From Sinohyriopsis cumingii (taxonomy: Eukaryota > Mollusca > Bivalvia > Unionida > Unionidae): a stretch of DNA of 64,000 nt. The translations under genes and the position numbers were made by a program. The stretch is from the NCBI GenBank assembly GCA_028554795.2, contig CM068839.1, positions 44,327,117-44,391,116 of the forward strand, given 5' to 3'. The notes beneath the pieces were generated by a model. The model was not told where the DNA came from and made no database searches. It worked only from the letters and a program-made list of their open reading frames with translations. Shown here piece by piece: positions 46,614 to 55,715 of this stretch (position 1 is the first letter of the stretch; every line of letters begins with the position of its first letter).

Positions 46614-48338
46614 CTGAAGAAAAAAATGATATAAAAAAGATGCATAGCCACTTGGGTTTTACTGCTGGATAAATTTTTTTTAATACAAATATTTGAAACA
46701 AATAAATAAATGGGTAAAACTTCAAAAGCTCAAACAAGAATCGCTCTTACACAGCATTACTCTAATGACTATTTTAGTATTGTTGTAAAGACTTCTCTTG
46801 GCAGTAATTTAGAAATTCTAAGCTAATGAAAATTAAAACCAATTCTGGGTGCACATCACATCGACTTTTCAAAGTTCTACTGTAAATAAATAAATAAATA
46901 AATGATTCACATGCCCCCACTAAAATAGAAAATTCTAAATCTGAAAGTTCAAAAATGTATTTGTAGTATTGCTGTAAGAATACAAAAATCTAAATGCATA
47001 AGCTATTTATGATTGCAAACAAGCATATACATTTTTTTCATTCATCTACCTCAAGTGGTTTTTCTTAATCATGCAAGTAGTTTTCTCGGGGAAAAAATTG
47101 TCCCATCAAGAAATGTGTAAAACTTGAAATAATTGCAATAATGTCCTGAAGATCTAATAGGTTTTCTGCATTTGAATACAAATGTGCATGCTAAATTTCA
47201 TTGACAATCTCATAAAATATTTGTTTAATTGTGCAAACAATAAAAGTCTGAACCTGATGTGATGTGTTTGTAAAACATGTATGCCTCCACTGCAGACCAA
47301 AATGTCAAATTCCAAGAAGTTCAAAAATTGAGAAAAGACTGAATCCAAACATGTCAAATACATATGCATACAAACATACACATATCAGTTTGTGTTTCTA
47401 CACGAAGTGTATTTGCTTAATTGTGCTAACATTTTTTTCTGGTAAGACAAAATTCTGAAGGTCTGAAAGTGCCAAAATGTGGAAAAACTTTAAACATTGG
47501 CCTTAAATTACAGAGGATCTACATATGAATACAAGTATGCCTGCCAAATATCATTTGTTTACCTCAAGTGACATTTGCACCATCATGCAATGGTTTGTAT
47601 TTGTCTACATTAAGCGTTTTAGGCTGGATGGACAGAACATAATCACCCCACCCCCGGCTGTAAGCAGTATGGGCATAAAAACTGCTTTAAGAGATTTAAA
47701 AAAAGAGAAAAAGAATCTATATAGGTTTACAAACACGCATATTACATTTGTCTATCTAAGCTTGTATTTATTTTTATCATGCTAACAAGGTTTTCAGTAG
47801 AATAAAGTCTGTCTACAAAATTGAAAACTTGCTATATTGGCCTGTTATCAAAATTTCATTTGTCAACATTGAGTGGATTTTGTGCAATCTTGTTTACAAG
47901 CTTTTTGGGACAGGTTAAGACATGTCTGGAAGGATGGACAGACATGGCCAAACCATGATGCCCTAAGTACTATAAGTGCGAGCATAATAAATAAATGACT
48001 AAGTGGAATGAGACCGCTCCGATGGCCTGAGTGGTTAAAGCATCTGCCTCTGATGTGGGAGGTCGTGGATTTGAACTCTGGACAAGTCGTAACAAAGACT
48101 TATAAAAATGGTACTAACAGCTGCCTTGTATCGCATGGCGCTCAGCAATAAGAGGTTAGTATTAGGACTGGTCAGCCATCTTAAGTTCATACTCACCTGG
48201 TAGGTTATAGATTCCCTGACTCATTTTTAATTGTGAATAATGATCCCATGTATCTCAATATTTACTTGTTTCCACATAAAACATACTTTACGTTCCTCAA
48301 ACACAAGGTACAATATGCATTTCTGGGAATACTGATTT
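46614..48338. other. CENPT last intron, 3' part
   Basis: 47150-47990 is an old repeat field: units of the type TTGAATACAAATGTGCATGC, AAATTTCATTGACA and TTTAATTGTGCAAACAA recur about every 200 bp, ending ATGGACAGACATGGCCAAAC. A SINE fragment follows. No exon is seen. Confidence 0.45.
48014..48180 (+). mobile_element. SINE, second family, 3'-truncated
   Basis: The tRNA-like head CGCTCCGATGGCCTGAGTGG, a box B-like GGATTTGAACTC, then GACTTATAAAAATGGTACTA and GTTAGTATTAGGACTGGTCA. The tail part is missing. Confidence 0.85.
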
Positions 48339-48600
48339 CACTGGTCAACAGTGAAATCATTACTGACTTGAAAAGGCCCTAATCTGTAGTATTTTGGTGT
48401 GCCGAACACGAATATAACCGTGAAAAATTTGTATTGGCTCTCGTTTTGAAGATATTCATATACCTCATTTTCTATGTTTCACTGTGTAAATTTCTCCAGT
48501 AGGACTGCAGCAACATCCGGAATAATGATGTAACATTGCATAATACCATCATGCTCACATCATCCACAGTTGATTGCATCATTTTCTGATGCAATGCAAT

Positions 48601-48719
48601 ACTAATGCCATGCGGCTGCTGAAGTAAGTTGACGTCAGCAGTGTACTATACATGTGTAGGCCTATTATACTAATGCCAGGCGGCTGCTGAAGCTGACGTA
48701 AGCAGTGTACTATATAAAG
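48601..48719 (+). promoter_or_regulatory. Promoter region of the transposon gene: duplicated CRE-like block and TATA box
   Basis: A block of about 45 bp (ACTAATGCCATGCGGCTGCT ... GCAGTGTACTATA) occurs twice, at 48601 and 48669. The first copy holds a perfect CRE palindrome TGACGTCA (48630-48637) and the second a variant TGACGTAA (48694-48701). The second copy runs into TATATAAAG (48711-48719), a good TATA box about 115 nt before the start codon. The promoter role is inference from these motifs. Confidence 0.55.
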
Positions 48720-48832
48720 CCCAATCAGATAGGTTCAGCATTTAAAATATTTTAGACGTTGTGCGAGACAGTTCAAGCTACTGTTACATAAAACTTATTA
48801 TTTTATCCATTTACGTACAATAAAGAACAGTA

Positions 48833-50521
48833 ATGCCTCGAAAGTGTGTTAATACCGCGGACAATTTTTGCTATATTTGTGGGGAAGTGACATTTGCCAA
48901 CCAGAAGAAAAGTATCAATTCTCAAGTGAAGAAGGCATATCATCTTTACTTCGGATGCAAGGTTGGTGACCAAGACAAGCCTTGGGCTCCGCATATATGC
49001 TGTGCTACATGTACAACACAGCTTTCACAGTGGTTGAATTGCAAAAGGTCATCAATGCCGTTTGCAGTCCCAATGGTGTGGAGAGAGCCAAGCAACCACC
49101 TAAATGAATGTTACTTCTGCTTGGTTCCTCCTCTTTCCGGCGGAATAATGAAGCGAAAGAAGTCGAGAATAGTCTACCCAAACATTCCGTCTGCATTGAG
49201 ACCAGTTCCACATGGTGAGGGACTTCCTATTCCAGAACCTCCAGCAGAATATTCTCTTGATTCATCTGACGAAGACAAAGGTGAGTCGACCTGTTCTTCT
49301 CCTGGTCCATCAGCATGCAGTGATCCAGATTTTCACTGTGGTGCATCATCAACCCCACACAGAATAACACAGGAAGAACTAAATGACCTGATTCGTGATT
49401 TGGACTTATCAAAGAACAAGGCAGAATTGCTAGGATCAAGACTCCAACAATGGAATCTTCTAGAAGAAGATGTCACAATTACTGCATATCGAAAGCGCCA
49501 CCAGCAATTGGAGCCTTTCTTCAGAAAGGAAAGTAATCTGATATTCTGTTCCGATATTGAGGGCCTCATGAATGCTTTAAAAATCACTCATGACCCACAA
49601 GAATGGAGACTATTTGTGGACTCTTCGAAACTGAGTCTCAAGGCTGTGCTTTTGCACAATGGAAACATTCTTCCATCTATTCCAGTAGCGTATGCTGTCC
49701 ACATGAAAGAGACATACGATAACTTAAGGCAGCTACTGAATTCCATTGAGTATAACAAGTACAGCTGGCACCTCTGTGGTGATTTGAAGGTAGTTGCCCT
49801 TTTAATGGGACTGCAGCAAGGATATACAAAATACATGTGTTTCTTATGCGAGTGGGATAGCCGAGCAAGGGAAATGCACTACATGAGGAAGGAATGGACT
49901 CACAGGCAGAATGTAGCCATTGGAGAGAAGAATATCCAACACCCAGCTCTGGTTGAGGCTCAGAAAATCTTGCTACCACCCCTTCACATCAAACTAGGTT
50001 TGATGAAGAACTTCGTGAAAGCCATTGACCGGACTTTGCCAGCATTCCGATACCTGCATGAAAAATTCCCTCGACTCAGCGAAGCAAAGATTAAAGAGGG
50101 AGTTTTTGTGGGTCCTCAGATTCGAGAGCTTTTCAAAGATGACCGGTTCAACAACTTGCTGGAAGGTGACGCGAAACAAGCATGGAATGCTTTTCGCCTA
50201 GTTTCTACAAACTTCCTCGGAAATGTTAGGGCAGAAAACTATAAGGAACTAGTAGAAGACATGTTGATGAAGTATAAGAAACTTGGCTGCAATATGTCTC
50301 TAAAGATTCACTTCCTTCATTCCCATTTGGATTTCTTTCCTAGCAACTGTGGTATTGTTAGTGATGAACACGGCGAACGTTTTCATCAAGATATCGCAAC
50401 AATGGAACAAAGATACCAGGGAAAATGGTCCACTACAATGCTGGCTGACTACTGCTGGACACTCCTCAGAGATGCTCCCGAACAGCTGTACAAGAGACAG
50501 GCGAAGAAATCTAAGATGTAG
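48833..50521 (+). CDS. Putative DDE transposase, uncharacterised animal family, 562 residues
   Basis: A single uninterrupted frame, by far the longest non-repeat ORF in the window. N-terminal zinc-binding region: C13-x2-C16, C42, C57-x2-C60 and C93-x2-C96, with Trp and His between (KPWAPHICCATC). An acidic Ser/Pro linker (about 140-175) and a basic helix (RKRHQQLEPFF, about 220) follow. Candidate RNase H-like catalytic core: RLFVDSSKLSLKAVLLHNG (Asp near 263), WHLCGDLKVVALLMG (Asp near 316), a CFLCEWDSR-x9-H metal-binding insert (about 336-355), PPLHIKLGLMKNFVKAID (about 385-400) and DEHGERFHQDI (Glu near 512). I know closely similar proteins only as uncharacterised, multi-copy animal proteins, from memory. 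The D-D-E assignment is inference. The intact frame argues for recent activity. Confidence 0.8.
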   Translation: MPRKCVNTADNFCYICGEVTFANQKKSINSQVKKAYHLYFGCKVGDQDKPWAPHICCATCTTQLSQWLNCKRSSMPFAVPMVWREPSNHLNECYFCLVPPLSGGIMKRKKSRIVYPNIPSALRPVPHGEGLPIPEPPAEYSLDSSDEDKGESTCSSPGPSACSDPDFHCGASSTPHRITQEELNDLIRDLDLSKNKAELLGSRLQQWNLLEEDVTITAYRKRHQQLEPFFRKESNLIFCSDIEGLMNALKITHDPQEWRLFVDSSKLSLKAVLLHNGNILPSIPVAYAVHMKETYDNLRQLLNSIEYNKYSWHLCGDLKVVALLMGLQQGYTKYMCFLCEWDSRAREMHYMRKEWTHRQNVAIGEKNIQHPALVEAQKILLPPLHIKLGLMKNFVKAIDRTLPAFRYLHEKFPRLSEAKIKEGVFVGPQIRELFKDDRFNNLLEGDAKQAWNAFRLVSTNFLGNVRAENYKELVEDMLMKYKKLGCNMSLKIHFLHSHLDFFPSNCGIVSDEHGERFHQDIATMEQRYQGKWSTTMLADYCWTLLRDAPEQLYKRQAKKSKM

Positions 50522-50738
50522 TCAATGACTTGATTTTTTATAGGTAGGCTATTACAGTTGACCTTTTACTATTGGAATGCATTTCGTTATGTAAACATTA
50601 ATTTCTTGCAGATTACAAAAAAACTAGAGCCAATTTTGCAATTTGACTGTCATATTCGTGTTCAGCACATAAAAATTGATAAGAATTGACTAATTTTATT
50701 TCAGTAACATGACTTTTGTAAAAATTTGTTGTCCAGTG

Positions 50739-52084
50739 TTTTCTGAAAAAGTGTCTGTCAACTTCCTGCACCAACCATTCCCATTTTCATGCATTTTTTA
50801 TCCCTTGGTTGATATCTGTGACAGTTCATCCCTTCCCCTGCCATACTGATTACATGCATATTGATATTCATGCTGCTTCTTGTGTATGAAAAGGAAAGAG
50901 AATAGACTATTTCCGACTACCTGCTGGCACAGACTGGTTCTACAACATACTCAGCTTGCATATTCAGCCATTTACTGGCTGTACACCATTGGTGACCTGG
51001 TGTAGTTCACACTCACGCACCACCAACATTTTCTCAGCAAAATTTTGCACATCTTACAAATTCTCTTGATCAAAAAAAAAAAAAAAAAAAGGAATTCAGC
51101 CTAAAAAAATGTTCCAGTTATATGCCTGTAACTCTGAAACAAAATTTGCAGTCACAAAGTGCTTTGTCGATATGTGCATCTTCAGGTCATTTAAATAATA
51201 TTTACCTAGTTTCTTGGCAATCTGGCAATCCAAAAAAAAAACCACAGGACTATTTGTGCTAAAAAGATTGTGTCCTACAGAAAAAGGGCAATAACTTTAA
51301 CAAAAATCGCAGGAGCAAAGTGATATGTCGGTGTGACCATCATCAGGTGATGACTATAATATTTACAAAGTTTGTGGCAATATATCAGAAACTGCAGAAA
51401 TAGTTGCACTAACGAGTGCCAGATGAATGAACAGATGGGGGAATTATAGACTGTCACACCTGTCAACAACAATATGTGTAACATGACCTGAAAAAAATCC
51501 CAAATGTGAAAATGTTAATTTTTGACAATGTGCCTTTCATGGCTGAATTTGTATCAACCTGTAAAGTTGCAACCTCACCAAGTTTCTATATGGAACAGTG
51601 TCAATTAGAAACCATTACAGAATAATACTTTTAATTAGAGAAGGTTTTGTCTGAACTGTTTCTAAGGCATGGCTTCTTTGTCATTTTTCGGTCCAATGTA
51701 TTTGTTATAGTCACATTATACTGTTTAAGATTTTTTTAAAAAATTCATAGTGCAAGAAATGGCACAGCCACAATTCAAAACTGCATGATGTCTCAGCATT
51801 TCCCACATTCTTCAGTGCTAACATTTTTACTCAACTTTTTGAATTATTTCTTTATATTCCTCAAATTATTTGGCCACCAGAGCGGTCTTGAGGGATAGGG
51901 AAACCATGTATCCATTCAAATGTCAGAACTGGGAATACAGTTCAAGACCATGGGATTTGTAAAAAGAGCATGTTGCCACCATTCCGTCCACGTCTTCAGT
52001 GATCCTTGATGTAAAGGCTACAGGGCACCTGTCCAAAATTTGAAGTAGTTTTCTTTGTTGCTTTCTCCTGTAAGACAAATTTAC
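50739..52084. other. CENPT last intron, 5' part
   Basis: 51110-51450 holds two diverged units of an old repeat (GCAAAGTGATATGTCGGTGT, CATCAGGTGATGACTATAAT, TTTACAAAGTTT) whose relatives are at 53880-54200. A poly-A run is at about 51070-51090. No exon is seen. Confidence 0.45.
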
Positions 52085-52189
52085 CTTCTTATTAAGAGTG
52101 CAACATCATCCTCTGTGATTGTCTTTCTTCCAGCATGAACAGCAAAGGCTTCCAAATCCTTGACCATTTGATCAAAATATTTCTCTGAC
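52085..52189 (-). CDS. CENPT: CENPT exon: central histone-fold helix
   Basis: CENP-T is a DNA-binding histone-fold protein of the constitutive centromere network; it pairs with CENP-W and recruits the NDC80 complex through its N-terminal arm (family knowledge). The acceptor is TTTTTCAG and the donor AGAAG|GTAAAT. The exon reads SEKYFDQMVKDLEAFAVHAG followed by RKTITEDDVALLIRR. The AxHAGRKT-x4-D-x-x-LL motif is the most conserved stretch of the CENP-T histone fold. Phases match both neighbours (2 in, 2 out). Confidence 0.93.
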
Positions 52190-53042
52190 CTGAAAAATAG
52201 TTTATATTGTATGTAAACTGTTATAGATACTTTGTATTACAGCTTAGACGTCATTAGTAAGTGATATACAGCAAGTCATAGCAAATTGGCACGTTAATTG
52301 AAATATTTTCAAAATTTCATTATAAAACTGCGACCAAGATAATTACTTGGAACCATTATGGTAACAGATTGCATTCCTTATGCTTAATGGCATTCTGTCA
52401 AAGGTTGGTATTTTACCCCGAATTATTCTATTTCCTTCACCATATGGATGATCTCACTATTAACAAGTTGCTTGTTTTAACTGTATATCATTTTGTCATG
52501 GCTGAAAAGAATTAAATTTTGTTTGAAAAAAAGTGGTTCATCTGTAATTGCAGGTACTGGGAACTTCCGTTTTAGTAGTGACAACCAGCAGTACTTACTA
52601 CATCAGGACAAGAAGACCAGGATCTACATGTCAGGTCCACAAAGAAACTGCTATAAAACTTTTAACCTTGACCTTAAGGTCAAATGATCATGCAAGTGTG
52701 TTACAGAATGAATTGTCTTGGCTTCATAATGATTGATCCATGCTAGAAGAAAATTCATCAAGGGTTTGGAAATTGAAGCAAATGAAACATAAAGATGCAC
52801 AACCTTAATGCAAAATAATTTTCTAACAATGACCTTAAATACAAGGTCATAGGGACAAGTGAGTATGTTGCAGAATGAATAATCATTGCTTCATAATGAT
52901 TCATGCCACGTATGGTGAAAATCTATCAAAGCATTTAGGAAACACAAGCAAACAAAACAGGTAACACAAGTTTTAAATCTGTAACCTTGACTTAATGGTC
53001 GCTGGGGTAAGCAAATACGTTGTAGAATTTGTCTTCTTTTCA

Positions 53043-53336
53043 AACCACTCCAGTGGCTTAAGTGGTTGGATGCGGAAGCCTGCAGGTTCAAACCCTGGTC
53101 GAGTTATACCAAAGACTTATAAAAATGGTACTAACAGCTACCCGGCTTGTCGCTCACATTAAGAGGTTAGTGTTAGGACTGGTCGGCCTAGTTACAGGAT
53201 AATGTGACTGGGTAAGACATCATGCTACATGTCTGCGGCATGATGCCCCAGTGCTAGACATCACTATAAACTGCCACACTGCAGACATTGTAGCGATATG
53301 ACTGAAAAATTGTTAAAGCTAAGTTAAAAATCTAAA

Positions 53337-53376
<40 letters not shown>

Positions 53377-53377
53377 A
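53043..53377 (+). mobile_element. Full-length SINE, second family, with 12-bp target duplication
   Basis: The tRNA-like head CCACTCCAGTGGCTTAAGTG, box B GGTTCAAACCC, the body with AATGGTACTAACAGCTACCC and ACTGCCACACTGCAGACATT, and a (CA)n tail. GTCTTCTTTTCA flanks it exactly at 53031-53042 and 53378-53389. Confidence 0.93.
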
Positions 53378-53720
53378 GTCTTCTTTTCATAATGGCAGAC
53401 CAACTTTGAAAGCCCTCTATTTCAGAATGCTTTCTGTCAAATTCTATTCAGCAAATTTGAAGAATACATTTATAGGATTTTCTGCTTTGGGTAATCCCAG
53501 TCACATTTGATGGTGGTATTCATACAGACTTGGAAAGTTGATAAGCTCGGATGCTCTTTGTCAAGATTGATCAATGTCTTTTTCAGTGATTTTCAGATGA
53601 TCAAGAAACACGCACAAAGTTTCATGGCAATCAATAGAAAACCAAGACCAGTTAACATTCACAAGATTCTGTCATATTTAAATACCTGTATTTACTTGTT
53701 TATAAGTTGACTCCAACTGC

Positions 53721-53783
53721 AAACTGCACAAACCCAGATCTGCCGTCACATAATGCACCAGTAGATCTGGGTCTGTGCAGTTT
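53721..53783. repeat. Hairpin with 21-bp arms
   Basis: AAACTGCACAAACCCAGATC (53721-) faces its complement AGATCTGGGTCTGTGCAGTT (53763-): 20 of 21 positions pair around a 21-nt loop. A degraded relative may lie near 32185-32340. It is probably a palindromic mobile element. Confidence 0.7.
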
Positions 53784-54264
53784 GTTAGGAGTAGAACAAA
53801 CAAGATATACCCAGGCTAATTATGCTATGGCAAATCAGGATATTTGTTTTTTGCATTTAGAATTGACTTATAAGCAAGTAGACATGGGAAGCAAAATGTT
53901 AAACAAAAATCTCAGTAGTAAAGTGATTTGTCGACATACATGTCTTCGGATGATGACCATAATGTCTACAAAGTTTCAGGGGGATCTATACAAAATTGTA
54001 GGATCAAGATTCTGCGAGACCAAGATTCTGACGTACATTACATTCACATGCATGTCAAACAAAAGGGTAATACTGCAAGAGCAAAGTGATTTGTCAAATT
54101 TCGCATCTTTTGGTAAAGACTATAATATTTACCAAGTTTTAAGACAACCCTTTAAAAACTGGGGGACTAATTGTGTTTACAAGATTGTGTGATGGATGGA
54201 CAAATGGACATGAGGATTCCTATATACTCTGGCCTCTAGTGCAAGGTTATAAAAAATATACTAC

Positions 54265-54387
54265 CATATAGAAACTTCCTCTACCGCCTCTTTGGAAAAT
54301 TTCAGCTTGCTAATATTGGCCAGTAATTTCTTTATAATTGATGGTGGGATTGTGTAATCCACAGTGTTTGCCTTCTTTCTTCTGGGT
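54265..54387 (-). CDS. CENPT: CENPT exon: start of the histone fold
   Basis: Acceptor CTTCTGTTGCAG, donor TATATG|GTAGTA (phase 2 both sides). A basic stretch (PRRKKANTVDYT) is followed by IPPSIIKKLLANISKLKFSK and EAVEEVSIW. This is the first helix of the CENP-T histone fold, normally of the form LP-x-S-x-x-K. The final Trp codon is split and completed by the next exon. Confidence 0.9.
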
Positions 54388-55413
54388 CTGCAACAGAAGC
54401 ATTGAAAATTTAGGTAGATGTTAGATACTGTATGAATAAACGTCAACCTGGTTACAAAATGCAACGGTACATTATATGCTTGCCATGTGTTTAATAATTC
54501 TCTATGTAGACACTAGTAAGGCATATTTGACTCTTGATATTATTGATCAATGAGTTTCAATGGCTGATCTTTCATCAATGTATGCAGTCTTGAATAAAAC
54601 TTCCAGTGGAGAAACCAATCTGTTCTTATATGAATTTCCATGATTTGAAACCCCCAAATTCTGAGTTTTTTTTCTTATCCTAAATGTAACCAATCTACAA
54701 ACTTTGGTCAAGGATCACGACCTAAAAAAAAGCTAATATGTGAAACCACTTTTTTTTCTTCTTCAGTGATACTGACCTTTGACCTTTAGATCCCCAAATC
54801 AACAGGCTTCTTTTTTATCCAAATATTGAGCCATCTGGAAATGTTGGTGAAGGAAACTGTTTGGGAACTGAAATTTTTCTTCAGAAACCAGTGTTTCTGA
54901 TGGTTTTGACTAGACCCAAAACAACTGTCCTGAAACTTTTGTGAAATTCTGGACAATGCAGAAAATGTCTGGACATACTAGTGACTGACCATGCATTGCT
55001 CATACTGATAACTGACTGTTTAAAGAATTTGCAACTGTAAATTAAATGCAATTATCAGCATTTTACTGATATAAATTCATATGTTAGATACAAGTTTGAA
55101 CTCCATTCTTTTTTTTGTCAGTAATCAACTAATATAAGAAACAAGGGAATTGATATTCTCACAGACCAGTATTAAACAGGCCTTATTCATTATGGACAGG
55201 CACTAATACTTTAATTGTTACATAAATATTTACTTCATTACATGATTTACCAAATATTTGTTTCAGTGGAAAGTTTCTTTAACCAGTTTTGATTAAAAGT
55301 CAAATGGTTTTGATGCTGTTTACATGATACACACTGCTACACCAGTCCACTCAATTAGACAATTCCAAATTAAGCATATCTGTCTGAATCAGCCTGTACC
55401 TAAATATAGAAAT
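54388..55413. other. CENPT intron, no feature recognised
   Basis: AT-rich non-coding sequence. Confidence 0.4.
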
Positions 55414-55715
55414 GACTGCTCCAGTGGCCTAAGTGGTTAGAGCATACACTTATAATATGGGAGGTCGCTGGTTCGAACCCTGGTTGAGTCATACCAAAGA
55501 CTTATAAAAATGGTACTAGCAGCTGCCTCACTTGACACTCAGCATTAAGAGATCAGTGTTCAGACTGGTTGGCCTGGTGTCAGGATAATGTGACTGGGTG
55601 GGACATGATGATACATGTCTGCAGCATGATGCCACAAGTGCTAGACATTGCTTTCACTGCCACACTGCAGACATCATAGTGATATGACAGTTAAAAATTC
55701 CAAATCACACACTAA
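55414..55715 (+). mobile_element. SINE, second family, nearly full length
   Basis: The head TGCTCCAGTGGCCTAAGTGG with box A, box B GGTTCGAACCC, the body ATGGTACTAGCAGCTGCCTC and GTGTCAGGATAATGTGAC, and the tail AAATCACACACTA. A target duplication was not clear. Confidence 0.9.

Larger units (their letters stand above)
48339..50738 (+). mobile_element. Intact CACTA/CMC-like DNA transposon, autonomous-looking
   Basis: The ends are CACTGGTCAACA (48339-48350) and, on the reverse strand, CACTGGACAACA (50738-50727), flanked on both sides by TTT. Similarity between the ends extends inward: GAACACGAATATAACCGTGA at 48404 matches GAACACGAATATGACAGTCA on the reverse strand near 50665, followed in both by ATTGGCTCT. 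The element is 2400 bp with a single intronless gene in the middle and a promoter-like region before it. CACT(A/G) ends with 3-bp target duplications are typical of the CACTA (EnSpm) branch; Chapaev-type elements have similar ends but usually 4-bp duplications. It lies in the last CENPT intron, antisense to that gene. Confidence 0.7.
52190..54264. other. CENPT intron between histone-fold exons
   Basis: Contains short duplications around TAACCTTGACCTTAAGGTCA and ACAAGGTCATAGGGAC (52660-52870), a full-length SINE (53043-53377), a near-perfect hairpin (53721-53783) and diverged repeat units (53880-54200). No exon is seen. Confidence 0.45.

Noticed and set aside
48803-50179. Several minus-strand frames of 60-100 codons
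   Set aside because: Shadows of the 562-codon plus-strand transposase gene.
52020-52084. 17-nt intron joining the CENPT exon at 52085 to sequence just below it
   Set aside because: Too short for an intron, and the resulting peptide does not resemble CENP-T. The exon at 46493-46613 fits in phase and sequence.
15815-55715. tRNA genes suggested by box A/box B matches
   Set aside because: Each tRNA-like head is followed by a shared SINE body and tail, the heads do not fold as clean cloverleaves by eye, and target duplications mark them as insertions.
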